From Ignavibacteriales bacterium (GTDB lineage Bacteria > Bacteroidota > Ignavibacteria > Ignavibacteriales > Melioribacteraceae), in the NCBI GenBank assembly GCA_026390795.1, contig JAPLFG010000003.1, positions 372,001 to 436,000 of the forward strand: a DNA stretch of 64,000 bases. Direction: 5' to 3'. Shown one piece after another: positions 18,060-26,423 of this stretch. Positions within the stretch are counted from its first letter, which is position 1. Each line of letters opens with the position of its first letter. Under the pieces are notes generated by a model. The model saw nothing but the letters and a program-made list of their open reading frames with translations. It was not told the origin of the DNA and did not search any database. The translations under genes and the position numbers were made by a program.

Positions 18060-21000
18060 ATGAATAGAATTTATTTTGCAATTGTAATGAGTTTTATTTT
18101 GACTTCTGTTTCGCTCGCTCAGTTTGGGCAGAACAAAGTAAACTATAAAGATTTTGATTGGTATTATATACAAACACGTCATTTTGATATTTATTTTTCA
18201 AAAGGCGGCGAAAAAATTGCCGAGTTTACGGCATCAGCATCGGAAGACGCTCTTTCGCATATTGAAAAAGATATTAATTACCAATTGAATAACAGAGTTA
18301 CCATTATAGCTTACAATTCTCACAATGACTTCCAGGAAACCAATGTTACAGATGAATACACCGGCAAAGGAACCGGAGGCTTTACGGAGCCATTCAAAAA
18401 CCGCGTTGTCTTCCCTTTTGAAGGTTCTTACAAAAAATTTCAACATGTAATTGCTCACGAGCTTGTTCATGCCGTTATGCGCGATATGTATTTCGGTGGA
18501 ACTGTACAGAACATAATTGCCAAAGGAATTTCATTGCAGCTTCCAACTTGGTTTATGGAAGGAAGCGCTGAATTTCTTTCGCAGGGCTGGGAAACAAATA
18601 CCGATATGTTTATTCGTAATTCAATTATAAGTGAAACGCTTCCGGATATAGACCAGCTTGATGGATACCTTGCTTACCGCGGAGGTCAATCCGTTTTTAG
18701 ATACATAGCCGATAATTACGGCAGACAAAAAGTTGGTGAAATAATTAATAGCGTCCAGAGTACAGGCTCTTTAGGATCTGCTATGAAATCTGCTATTGGA
18801 ATTAATATAGAAGAATTAAATGAACGCTGGAAAAAAAGTTTGAAAAAAGAATTTTGGCCGGATGTTGCTACTACTCAAGACCCGGACGAATTGTCTAAAA
18901 GATTAACCGATAATAAAAAAATCGGCGGCTTCTATAATACAAGCCCTGTTATCTCTCCTCAAGGTGATAAAATTGCGTTTATATCCGACCGTGATATTTA
19001 TTTGAATGTTTATGTAATGAATTCACAAGACGGAAAAGTTTTGAAAAAAATTGTTGAAAGCGGCTGGACTAATGATTTTGAGGAATTAACCGTTTTACAT
19101 CCATCTTTAACTTGGTCGCCGGACAATAAACGTCTTGCACTCTCTTCTACAGCAGGCGGTTACGATGTTATCACAATAATTGATGCGGAAACAGAAAAAA
19201 GTTATGAACTTCCCTTCAGACTAAGCGGAATTGAATCTGTGAACTGGTCTCGTGATGGAAATAAATTAGCTTTTGTCGGTCAGGATGCTGTTCAATCAGA
19301 TATTTATATTTATGATTTTACTACTCAGCAGGTAACCAACATTACAAACGATATTTACAGCGATACAGAACCGGTTTGGACTCCGGACGGAAAAAGAATA
19401 ATTTTTTCATCCGACCGCGGGAACGATTTAACTCAAACGGTTCCAACTGTTGATTTTGATATGTACAAACATGATTACAAACAGTATGATCTTTATTCGA
19501 TTGATTTAGCTAGCAAAAAAATTGACCGAATTACAGATTGGAACTTGAGCGATGAAAAATATGCGGCTGTATCGGCGGATGGAAAAGAGATTCTATTTGT
19601 TTCAGACCATAATGGAATTAACAACATCTATAAGAAAAAGATTAAAACCTCAGAACAGGATTCTGTCAAATCTTCACTAGAATATAAGGCAATCCCGATT
19701 ACTAATTCGCAAAGCGATCTTGGCCAGCTTTCGCTTACATACGACGGCAAAAAATTAGTCTTCACCGCGCTCTATAATCTTGGTTATAATATTTTCCTTC
19801 TCAACAATCCCTTCGATATGAAAGCGGATGCTGATTCTCTCAAATTCACTAAGTACATGACAAGTTTGATCAAGTCAAAGGATAAAGAATCAAAAAATTC
19901 GACTCAGAAAGTGGTTTCAAACCAAGATTCATTAAAAGTGAATGAGTTAGCGAAAGTCGATTCTACTTCAAATATAACCAATCCCAAGATTTTTGTTGGG
20001 CAATATATTAGTGATAAAAAGGTAGTGGATGATTCTTTGAATAACGCATATAGAAAATATATTTTTACTAGCGACAAAACCGAAAGTGATAGTGCGCGTA
20101 TTGCAAAACGGAATCAATTATTCAAAGAAGAACTTGATAAGAATGGAAATTTCCTTGTTAATAAATATAAAATTAATTTCTCGCCGGATTTAGTTTACGC
20201 CAACGCCGGGTACAGTACTTTTTACGGTTTGCTGGGAACTACTGTTCTTTCATTCAGTGATGTTCTAGGAAATCATCGTTTGGTAGGCATAACCAGTTTG
20301 CAAGTTGATATTAAAAATAGCGATTACGGTTTGGCATATTACTATCTGAAAGAACGTCTCGATCTTAGCATACAAGCCTTTCATACCGCACGGTTTCTTT
20401 ACAAAGACGGATTTTTAGGATCGGAATTATACCGTTTTACAAATTTCGGCTTAGTCGGAACTGCAAGTTATCCTCTTGACCGCTTTCATCGTTTAGATTT
20501 CGGATTTAGTGTTTTGAGCGTAAGTGCGGATAATCTTGATAATCTTTCTGTCCCATCCGATCACAATACTTATACACTTCCTTCAATGAGTTATGTGCAG
20601 GATAATGTTTTATGGGGATACACTTCGCCGATAGAAGGAACACGCTATTCGTTAACACTTTTCGGAGATCCCGGATTTGTTAGAAAGTCTCAAAGTTTTT
20701 ATTCGATAACTTTCGATTACAGAAATTATCTTCGTTTCTTTTATGATAACGGATTTGTGTTTAGAGTTTCCGGAGGTTTATCAGCGGGTGCAACTCCGCA
20801 AAGATTTTTTATCGGAGGAACAGAAAATTGGATTAACCGCACATTTTCTACCGGCGGCATTCCAATTTCTAATGCCAATGATTTCGCTTTCTTAAGTCCG
20901 GCTCTTCCACTTCGCGGTTACGATTATGCCGAACGGATCGGCTCTAAATATGGATTGGTAAATTTAGAACTTCGCATTCCAATAATTAGATATTTACTAA

Positions 21001-21263
21001 CCGGAGGTTTGCCATTATTTTTTCAGAATATTCTTGGCGTAGCATTTATAGATGCCGGCTCGGCGTGGGACAAGACTCAAAAACTTCAACTAATCGGCTC
21101 CGATGATACCGGTTCACATATTACAAAAGATCTTTTAATTGGTACCGGAGTTGGTTTTAGATTTTATTTTTTGTTTTTGTGGAGACTGGACATTGCATGG
21201 AAATATGATTTGCAGCATTTTTCTGTGCCGCGGTATTTAGTTTCCATTGGATTGGATTTTTAA
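18060..21263 (+). CDS. Peptidase MA-like metallopeptidase + TolB-type propeller + Omp85 barrel fusion
   Basis: A 1067-residue exported protein with three parts. After a signal peptide, residues ~30-270 form a gluzincin-type peptidase domain with the zinc motif HELVH at 133-137 and a second 'WFMEGSAEFLS' motif at ~164-174 supplying the third ligand (E167). Residues ~290-600 are WD40/TolB-like blades ('SPQGDKIAFISDRD', 'TPDGKRIIFSSDR'). A Ser/Lys-rich linker leads to a C-terminal barrel from ~690 with the Omp85 motif LRGY at 951-954 and a terminal Phe. The likely topology is an outer-membrane barrel with a periplasmic or surface propeller and peptidase. It ends the envelope run and is followed by a strong terminator. 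The biological role is not established. Confidence 0.82.
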   Translation: MNRIYFAIVMSFILTSVSLAQFGQNKVNYKDFDWYYIQTRHFDIYFSKGGEKIAEFTASASEDALSHIEKDINYQLNNRVTIIAYNSHNDFQETNVTDEYTGKGTGGFTEPFKNRVVFPFEGSYKKFQHVIAHELVHAVMRDMYFGGTVQNIIAKGISLQLPTWFMEGSAEFLSQGWETNTDMFIRNSIISETLPDIDQLDGYLAYRGGQSVFRYIADNYGRQKVGEIINSVQSTGSLGSAMKSAIGINIEELNERWKKSLKKEFWPDVATTQDPDELSKRLTDNKKIGGFYNTSPVISPQGDKIAFISDRDIYLNVYVMNSQDGKVLKKIVESGWTNDFEELTVLHPSLTWSPDNKRLALSSTAGGYDVITIIDAETEKSYELPFRLSGIESVNWSRDGNKLAFVGQDAVQSDIYIYDFTTQQVTNITNDIYSDTEPVWTPDGKRIIFSSDRGNDLTQTVPTVDFDMYKHDYKQYDLYSIDLASKKIDRITDWNLSDEKYAAVSADGKEILFVSDHNGINNIYKKKIKTSEQDSVKSSLEYKAIPITNSQSDLGQLSLTYDGKKLVFTALYNLGYNIFLLNNPFDMKADADSLKFTKYMTSLIKSKDKESKNSTQKVVSNQDSLKVNELAKVDSTSNITNPKIFVGQYISDKKVVDDSLNNAYRKYIFTSDKTESDSARIAKRNQLFKEELDKNGNFLVNKYKINFSPDLVYANAGYSTFYGLLGTTVLSFSDVLGNHRLVGITSLQVDIKNSDYGLAYYYLKERLDLSIQAFHTARFLYKDGFLGSELYRFTNFGLVGTASYPLDRFHRLDFGFSVLSVSADNLDNLSVPSDHNTYTLPSMSYVQDNVLWGYTSPIEGTRYSLTLFGDPGFVRKSQSFYSITFDYRNYLRFFYDNGFVFRVSGGLSAGATPQRFFIGGTENWINRTFSTGGIPISNANDFAFLSPALPLRGYDYAERIGSKYGLVNLELRIPIIRYLLTGGLPLFFQNILGVAFIDAGSAWDKTQKLQLIGSDDTGSHITKDLLIGTGVGFRFYFLFLWRLDIAWKYDLQHFSVPRYLVSIGLDF

Positions 21264-21285
21264 AAAATATTCTTCAATTATAAAT

Positions 21286-21546
21286 CTATTTTTTATCCGG
21301 GGTTGACTCCCCGGATTTTTTTTCAGTAGAATTTGTACTTGTTTTTTTTGAATCGTTTTTAGAAATGTTTTTATAATCTGTTTGATAGAATCCTGTACCT
21401 TTGAAAATTGGAGTTGAACCCGCGCCAATTAATCTTTTAACATGCCCGTTACATTTAGGACAATTAGTTAGATGCTCATCATTAATCCGTTGAAAATGTT
21501 CAAAAGTGTAACCGCAATCCAAACATTTATAATCGTAAGTCGGCAT
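21286..21546 (-). CDS. FmdB-family zinc-ribbon regulatory protein
   Basis: Small (86-residue) protein whose start I set at the ATG at 21546. It begins with the canonical 'MPTYDYKCLDCGYTFEHFQ' pattern, and an AAGGAAA ribosome-binding site lies just upstream; upstream in-frame codons add an unrelated extension. Two CxxC pairs (CLDC and CPKC) form the zinc ribbon. The end is a Ser/Lys-rich, probably disordered tail. FmdB-type ribbons are widespread and poorly understood, with proposed roles in transcription regulation or ribosome-associated functions. It converges on the upstream fusion gene and its 3' coding end contains that gene's terminator. Confidence 0.85.
   Translation of the reverse strand: MPTYDYKCLDCGYTFEHFQRINDEHLTNCPKCNGHVKRLIGAGSTPIFKGTGFYQTDYKNISKNDSKKTSTNSTEKKSGESTPDKK
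21295..21323 (+). terminator. Intrinsic terminator of the envelope gene run
   Basis: ATCCGGGG at 21295-21302 pairs with CCCCGGAT at 21309-21316 across a six-base loop, followed by a T-run to about 21323. It closes the plus-strand run ending at 21263. It lies inside the last codons of the opposite-strand FmdB-like gene, so the same bases serve as terminator and coding sequence. Confidence 0.85.
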
Positions 21547-21666
21547 AATTTTCCTTATTGATATTTTCTTAAACCGGTGGCAAAAATACTCAGTAGGTTT
21601 CATAAATCAAACTTCTATTTTGTTAATCGTTTTTTTCGCATATTTGTCAACAAAAAAATTGGCGTT

Positions 21667-22335
21667 ATGAATCGCAGAATCCTTTTACTTTTTGTCTCTT
21701 CATTTTTATTATTTCTCAGCGGCTGCTTAAACTATACTCAAATTACGACAATTAAAAAAGACGGATCCGGCAACATGTTCATCCATTACTGGATGAAATG
21801 GAATTCGCAAAAAGATTCTTCAATAGTTGAACAACTTGGGATTTTCAGCAAGGATTCCGTTAATAAAGAATTTTCTTCAGAATACAGCTCAATTAAAAAA
21901 GTTGAGATATTTAAGGATCTTGGCGACAGCACAATTCATGCGCAAGTATCATTGGATTTTAACAGTCTGGATTCATTAAATACAACTCCTGCTTTCCGGA
22001 AATCGGAATTATCAATTAAGGATGGTACAAAAAACACAAAAATATTCTCTCAGTTTGTTCCTCCCTTTGCAACGGGATTTGGTTATGGGAGCAAAAATTT
22101 CTCAATTACATATATCTATTATCTTCCCGGAGAAACATTAAGCCATAATGCAACGGAAATTGATCGGAATAAACTTACCTGGAAATTTTCACTTGATGAT
22201 ATCGGCACCGGAAAGTATATAACGGCAACATACCGTCCGTTTAAATTGCAAGAAACACCGGTTTGGATTTATATCTGCGCGTTATTCGTTTTAATTGTAG
22301 TTATTGTATTTCTCTTTAGTAAAAGGATGAAATGA
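21667..22335 (+). CDS. Putative lipoprotein with C-terminal membrane anchor
   Basis: The ATG at 21667 is the best start because it opens into a lipoprotein signal (RRILLLFVSSFLLFLSGC) with lipobox LSGC; earlier in-frame codons would place this signal internally. The mature 200-residue protein has a beta-rich region beginning 'LNYTQITTIKKDGSGN'. It ends in one transmembrane helix (WIYICALFVLIVVIVFLF) and a short basic tail. The combination suggests an inner-membrane-attached, periplasm-facing protein. The first part vaguely resembles LppM-type lipoprotein domains, but I would not assign a function. It lies alone between the FmdB gene and the prs promoter. Confidence 0.65.
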   Translation: MNRRILLLFVSSFLLFLSGCLNYTQITTIKKDGSGNMFIHYWMKWNSQKDSSIVEQLGIFSKDSVNKEFSSEYSSIKKVEIFKDLGDSTIHAQVSLDFNSLDSLNTTPAFRKSELSIKDGTKNTKIFSQFVPPFATGFGYGSKNFSITYIYYLPGETLSHNATEIDRNKLTWKFSLDDIGTGKYITATYRPFKLQETPVWIYICALFVLIVVIVFLFSKRMK

Positions 22336-22373
22336 TGTAAAATTTTGACCTATAAAAGATAAACCCAATTAAT

Positions 22374-22404
22374 TTGACACGCCTTGCTGATTTCTTTATA
22401 TTTG
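22374..22404 (+). promoter_or_regulatory. Promoter of prs-rplY-pth
   Basis: TTGACA at 22374-22379, a 17-base spacer, then TATATT at 22397-22402. The -10 extends to TATATTTG, which also fits the Bacteroidota-type TAxxTTTG box, and a TTTG begins at 22373. It gives a leader of about 30 bases before the TTG start at 22442. Confidence 0.75.
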
Positions 22405-22441
22405 CCCACCGTTTTTAGAACTAAGATAGATTATTTGCCAA

Positions 22442-23383
22442 TTGAAGCATCAACCACTCATATTTTCCGGTACTTCCAGTAAGGAATTGACCAAGAAAAT
22501 ATGTAAGTATTTGAAATTGACCCCCGGTTCGATTGACTTTAGAAGATTTAGCGACGGTGAGATTTGGGTTAAGTTCATGGAAAACATTAGAGGCAGAGAT
22601 GTGTTTATTATTCAATCTACACATCCTCCTGCAGAAAATCTAATGGAACTCCTTATAACAATTGATGCTGCCAAGAGAGCAAGCGCAACTAGGGTTACTG
22701 CTGTTATTCCATATTTCGGTTACGCCCGGCAGGATAGAAAAGATCAGCCGAGAGTTTCCATTACTGCAAAACTCGTTGCAAATTTAATTACGGTTGCCGG
22801 TGCAGATAGAGTTATTACTATGGATTTGCATGCGGCTCAGATTCAAGGTTTCTTTGATATTCCGTTCGATCACTTGTACGCTTCACCGGCATTTACAGGA
22901 ATATTCAAAAAGAAAACGAAAAATTTTGTTGTTGTTTCTCCAGATATGGGTGGAATTAAACTTGCGCGTTCTTACGCAAAAAGATTAGATGCCGGTCTTG
23001 TTGTTATTGATAAAAGAAGACCAAAGCATAATCAAGCAGAAGCAATGAATATTATTGGTGAAGTTAAAGGGAAAAACGTTCTTCTTGTTGATGATTTGAT
23101 TGATACGGGCGGAACTTTTGTGAGTTCTATTAAAGCCCTTAAAGAAAAAGGTGCAAAAGATATTTACGGTGCTATTACTCATGCCCTCCTTTCCGGTGAG
23201 GCAATTGAGAGAATTAAAGATTCGGAAATTAAAAAATTATATGTAACAGACAGCATTCCGTTAAAGTCGGATGCAGGCGGAAAAATTGTTGTAAGATCAG
23301 CTTCCGGTCTATTTGCGGAAGCAATTATTCGTTCCAGCAGGAATGAATCAATAAGTTCTTTATTCGAAATAGATAAAAGTTAG
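22442..23383 (+). CDS. prs: Ribose-phosphate pyrophosphokinase
   Basis: Makes phosphoribosyl pyrophosphate from ribose 5-phosphate and ATP, the precursor of purines, pyrimidines, NAD, His and Trp. The 313-residue protein shows the class I signatures. These are 'RRFSDGEIWVKFMENIRGRDVFIIQS' (shown in part at residues ~34-58), 'YFGYARQDRK', the metal-binding 'DLHAAQIQGFFDIPFDHLYA' and the PRPP loop 'VDDLIDTGGTF'. The start is TTG at 22442; the protein aligns from its second residue with the usual N-terminus, and no ATG lies nearby. It heads a three-gene transcript with rplY and pth, a common bacterial grouping. Confidence 0.95.
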   Translation: MKHQPLIFSGTSSKELTKKICKYLKLTPGSIDFRRFSDGEIWVKFMENIRGRDVFIIQSTHPPAENLMELLITIDAAKRASATRVTAVIPYFGYARQDRKDQPRVSITAKLVANLITVAGADRVITMDLHAAQIQGFFDIPFDHLYASPAFTGIFKKKTKNFVVVSPDMGGIKLARSYAKRLDAGLVVIDKRRPKHNQAEAMNIIGEVKGKNVLLVDDLIDTGGTFVSSIKALKEKGAKDIYGAITHALLSGEAIERIKDSEIKKLYVTDSIPLKSDAGGKIVVRSASGLFAEAIIRSSRNESISSLFEIDKS

Positions 23384-23414
23384 AGAAAAATTTATTCTGG
23401 GAGATAATTAAGAA

Positions 23415-24059
23415 ATGTCAGAAATACTAGTACAAGGAAACAAAAGAACTCTCTCTACAAAAGGTGTTGTTAACCAATTGAGAAGAGATGGAAACGTTCC
23501 GGGAATTTATTATACCAAAGGTGTTGAACCGATTCCAGTTTATGTTTCCGAGAAAGCATTAAAACCAATTGTCTTTACAGCGGAAACTCATATCATCAAT
23601 CTAAAAATTGGTGATAGTGAAGAACTCAAATCAATTTTGAAAAATGTTCAGTTCGATCCGGTTACAGATCGTGTTGTCCATTTCGATCTTCTTGGTATCT
23701 CTGCAGATCAGGAAATTGAAATTGATGTACCGCTTCTTTTTGAAGGACAAGCTAAAGGTGTTAAAGAAGGCGGCGTTGTTCAGCAGACACTTCATAAACT
23801 TACTGTTTCTTGCTTACCGGCAGATATTCCGGATCATATCGCAATTAATATTTCCGAATTGGCTTTAGGTGATTCTGTTCACGTACGTGACTTGAACATC
23901 GAAAAAGTTAAATTCGTACAGCATCCGGATGTTATAATTGTTTCCGTTGTTGTACCGCGTGCAGCAGTTGAACCTACAGTAGCAGCAGTTGTACCGGGTG
24001 ATGAAAAATCTGAACCTGAAGTTATTACTAAAGGCAAGCAGACTGAAGAAGAGGAATAA
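23415..24059 (+). CDS. rplY: 50S ribosomal protein bL25 (CTC form)
   Basis: 5S rRNA-binding large-subunit protein of the long general-stress (CTC) type: residues ~1-90 form the L25 domain and ~95-185 the C-terminal beta domain ('EIEIDVPLLFEGQAKGVKEGG', shown at the domain start). A Glu-rich tail follows. A GGGAGATAATT stretch precedes the ATG. It is encoded between prs and pth as in many bacteria. Confidence 0.93.
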   Translation: MSEILVQGNKRTLSTKGVVNQLRRDGNVPGIYYTKGVEPIPVYVSEKALKPIVFTAETHIINLKIGDSEELKSILKNVQFDPVTDRVVHFDLLGISADQEIEIDVPLLFEGQAKGVKEGGVVQQTLHKLTVSCLPADIPDHIAINISELALGDSVHVRDLNIEKVKFVQHPDVIIVSVVVPRAAVEPTVAAVVPGDEKSEPEVITKGKQTEEEE

Positions 24060-24064
24060 TCTAG

Positions 24065-24706
24065 TTGTATGTTGTTGTTGGGCTAGGTAATCCGGGTACA
24101 AAATACGAGTTGACCCGGCACAATATTGGGTTTCAAATACTCGATCGCTTTGCTCAGAAGAATAAGTTAAAATTTATTTCCTCGAAAAAGGATTACGTTT
24201 ATTCGGAAGGTGTGATGAACTCTTCCGATTTTTTTTTGTTGAAGCCGACATCATTCATGAATTTGAGCGGCATTCCGGTTTTAGATTTCTTGGAAGAACA
24301 TTCCGTTGATGTTGAAAATATTCTGGTATTGGTTGATGATGTAAATTTACCCGTTGGAGAAATTCGCTTAAGAAAATCCGGAAGCGACGGCGGACATAAC
24401 GGAATCAAATCAATAATCTACCATTTGCAAAGTGATTCATTCCCCCGTTTAAGATTTGGAATTGGAAACGAATTTGAAAAAGGTGAAATGGCAGAATTTG
24501 TTCTTGATAAATTTATTAAAGAAGAATTGAGTGTTATAAATAAAAGTATAGAGTTTGCCGTTGAGTTGATTGAGGAATTTGTATACGGCGGTTATAAATC
24601 AATGTTGGACTTGTACAGTAAATCAAAAAAGAATTTTTCGGTAAATTCAGAGCAGCCAGATCAAAAAGACGGCTTAGACCTCAATAATCCGCCCAAAAAA
24701 CTCTAA
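24065..24706 (+). CDS. pth: Peptidyl-tRNA hydrolase
   Basis: Releases peptides from prematurely dissociated peptidyl-tRNA. The N-terminus 'YVVVGLGNPGTKYELTRHNIGF' carries the catalytic His (in TRHNIGF). The conserved 'PTSFMNLSG', 'VDDVNLPVGEIRLRKSGSDGGHNG' (given in part) and 'RLRFGIGN' blocks are present. The start is TTG at 24065, five bases after the rplY stop; no alternative start preserves the conserved first strand. The last ~25 residues are a polar extension beyond the usual end of the family. Confidence 0.95.
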   Translation: MYVVVGLGNPGTKYELTRHNIGFQILDRFAQKNKLKFISSKKDYVYSEGVMNSSDFFLLKPTSFMNLSGIPVLDFLEEHSVDVENILVLVDDVNLPVGEIRLRKSGSDGGHNGIKSIIYHLQSDSFPRLRFGIGNEFEKGEMAEFVLDKFIKEELSVINKSIEFAVELIEEFVYGGYKSMLDLYSKSKKNFSVNSEQPDQKDGLDLNNPPKKL

Positions 24707-24737
24707 AAACGAATAAAATTAATTATTCAATAAATTA

Positions 24738-24768
24738 TTGCACGGCTTCTTAAATAATCCTATTTTTG
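24738..24768 (+). promoter_or_regulatory. Promoter of the rpsF-ssb-rpsR-rplI operon
   Basis: TTGCAC at 24738-24743, 17-base spacer, TATTTT at 24761-24766 followed by TG (so TATTTTTG). Transcription would begin near 24773 and give a leader of roughly 65 bases before the rpsF ATG. Confidence 0.65.
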
Positions 24769-24787
24769 AGCCCAATTTATAAACCCT

Positions 24788-24809
24788 TCTCTCCGCATAG
24801 ACGGAGGGA
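24788..24809 (+). promoter_or_regulatory. Leader hairpin before rpsF
   Basis: An eight-pair stem with one G-U pair (24788-24795 with 24802-24809, loop CATAGA) lies in the predicted 5' leader, just upstream of the strong GGGAGGTGAG ribosome-binding site. rpsF leaders of many bacteria carry an S6:S18-binding structure with a CCG element. Here a CCG sits in the stem, so autoregulation is possible but not shown. Confidence 0.35.
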
Positions 24810-24837
24810 CAAAGACCATAGGGAGGTGAGTATCACA

Positions 24838-25230
24838 ATGCGTAAGAGAACCTACGAAAGCGTTGCAATTATCAACGCAGCACTCGAAGAAGATCAAATC
24901 GAATCAACCATTGCCCGTATGCAAGAAACAATTACAACACATGGCGGTGAAATGCTTGATTTGGATAAGTGGGGCAGAAAGCGCCTCGCATACCCGATCA
25001 ATAAAGCAAAAAGCGGTTATTATGTTATCTTCAGATTTAATTCATCAACAGATCTGATTGCAACATTAGAACGAAACTACAGGCTGGATGAAAATGTTAT
25101 TCGTTATTTAACAATTCAACTTGATAGATTTGCGCTCGAAGCAATAGCTAAACAAAAAGAAGCGTTTAAGAATGCAGAAGCTGCAGCTGCTGCTGAAGCC
25201 CAATTAAAAACGACAGAAAGCCAAGTATAA
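24838..25230 (+). CDS. rpsF: 30S ribosomal protein bS6
   Basis: Small-subunit platform protein that pairs with bS18. I take the ATG at 24838 because a near-perfect GGGAGGTGAG site lies 8 bases upstream and the protein then begins 'RKRTYESVAIINA', the family's first strand; upstream in-frame codons would translate the leader. The conserved 'WGRKRLAYPI' and 'RLDENVIRYLTI' motifs are present. An Ala/Glu-rich tail follows. It starts the classic rpsF-ssb-rpsR-rplI operon. Confidence 0.95.
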   Translation: MRKRTYESVAIINAALEEDQIESTIARMQETITTHGGEMLDLDKWGRKRLAYPINKAKSGYYVIFRFNSSTDLIATLERNYRLDENVIRYLTIQLDRFALEAIAKQKEAFKNAEAAAAAEAQLKTTESQV

Positions 25231-25257
25231 CTAATTTGTTAAGCAATGGAGGTAACG

Positions 25258-25728
25258 ATGGCTGAACTTAAGATGCCAGAACTTAATAGTGTTATTGTTG
25301 CGGGCAATCTTACAAAAGATCCCGTCTTCAGACAGACTTCTAATAATACACCGGTCGTAAATTTTCATGTTGCGGCTAATAGAAGGTATAAAGACAGCAG
25401 CAATCAATGGCAAGAAGATGTTTGCTATGTCGGCGTTGTTGCTTGGAATAAATTAGCCGATAGCTGCAAAGACCGTCTTAAAAAAGGAAGCGCTGTTTTA
25501 ATTGATGGAGAACTTCAAAGCAGAACTTTTAAAACAGAAGATGGAAAAAACAGAACAATCGTTGAGATTAAAGCTAAGAGAATTCAATTTCTGAATAAAT
25601 TTGCAAAGACGACCGGTAACGGCGAAGATGTTATTGTTGAATCAGACGAAGCAGATTATGAAGATAACTCATTCGATAAATTTCTAACCGATGAAGAATC
25701 AGACTTAATGAAGAGTAACAAAATATGA
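25258..25728 (+). CDS. ssb: Single-stranded DNA-binding protein without the usual acidic tip
   Basis: Single-strand DNA-binding protein (156 residues) with one OB fold: '[18 protein letters not shown]', '[15 protein letters not shown]', '[11 protein letters not shown]' and '[16 protein letters not shown]'. The start is the ATG at 25258, correctly spaced from the GGAGGT at 25248-25253; the ATG at 25246 lies upstream of that site. The C-terminal tail is acidic but ends '...DLMKSNKI' instead of the DDDIPF-like tip that recruits repair and replication partners. No other frame near the end supplies such a tip. It overlaps rpsR by 4 bases. Confidence 0.92.
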   Translation: MAELKMPELNSVIVAGNLTKDPVFRQTSNNTPVVNFHVAANRRYKDSSNQWQEDVCYVGVVAWNKLADSCKDRLKKGSAVLIDGELQSRTFKTEDGKNRTIVEIKAKRIQFLNKFAKTTGNGEDVIVESDEADYEDNSFDKFLTDEESDLMKSNKI

Positions 25729-25952
25729 GAAATGAAAGAAATAAAAACCAGAAAAAAGTTAAGAGAACAATTGATGGTTACATCGATTACAAAGACTCTA
25801 AACAACTCGGAAGATTTTTAACCGATCAAGGTAAAATCATTCCCCGCAGAATAACCGGACTAACGGCAAAACAACACAGAGTATTAGTTCAGGCAATTAA
25901 AAGAGCCCGTCAGTTGGCAATTTTACCATTTGTTTCAGAAGCAGTTAAGTAG
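25725..25952 (+). CDS. rpsR: 30S ribosomal protein bS18
   Basis: Small-subunit platform protein that binds 16S rRNA together with bS6. The 75-residue protein contains the core '[26 protein letters not shown]' (given in part), '[22 protein letters not shown]'-type block (seen at residues ~47-68) and a basic N-terminus. It lacks cysteines, so it is the zinc-independent form. Its ATG overlaps the ssb stop (ATGA), and rplI follows 8 bases after its end. Confidence 0.95.
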   Translation: MRNERNKNQKKVKRTIDGYIDYKDSKQLGRFLTDQGKIIPRRITGLTAKQHRVLVQAIKRARQLAILPFVSEAVK

Positions 25953-25960
25953 GAGCGGCA

Positions 25961-26404
25961 ATGAAAGTAATATTAAGAAGAAATTTTGATCAGCTTGGAA
26001 AAGTTGGAGATGTAGTTGCCGTTAAGGACGGATATGCAAGAAACTATCTCATCCCGCGTCAAATTGTGTATCAGGCAACCAAAGGAAATATTTTAGCTCT
26101 TGAAGAAGAGAAGAAACAAATTCTTAAAAAAGAAGCTAAAGAACTTGACCTTGCTCAAAAACTTGCTAACGATATTGAAAAAGTATCTATCACCATTCCT
26201 GTTAAAGTTGGTGAAGAAGATAAAATTTTTGGTACAGTTACCAGCCAGATGATAGCTGATTCTATGAAAGAAAAAGGTTACGACATAGATAAGAGAAAAA
26301 TCGAAATTACAGAACCGATTAAATCTCTCGGCATTTACAGTGTAACTATTAAAGTTCACCCGAGCGTTTCAGCAGTTGTTAAAACCTGGGTGGTAAGAGA
26401 ATAG
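25961..26404 (+). CDS. rplI: 50S ribosomal protein bL9
   Basis: Large-subunit stalk-base protein with two lobes joined by a long helix. The N-terminal domain shows 'VILRRNFDQLGKVGDVVAVKDGYARNYLIP' (residues 2-31, conserved throughout). The C-terminal domain ends 'GIYSVTIKVHPSVSAVVKTWV'. Length is 147 residues, as usual. An AGGAGCGG site precedes the ATG. It is the last gene of the operon and is followed by a hairpin. Confidence 0.95.
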   Translation: MKVILRRNFDQLGKVGDVVAVKDGYARNYLIPRQIVYQATKGNILALEEEKKQILKKEAKELDLAQKLANDIEKVSITIPVKVGEEDKIFGTVTSQMIADSMKEKGYDIDKRKIEITEPIKSLGIYSVTIKVHPSVSAVVKTWVVRE

Positions 26405-26423
26405 ATTTAAATTTTGTTTTAAG

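Noticed and set aside
25246-25257. ATG at 25246 as ssb start
   Set aside because: The GGAGGT ribosome-binding site lies downstream of this ATG and correctly spaced before the ATG at 25258.
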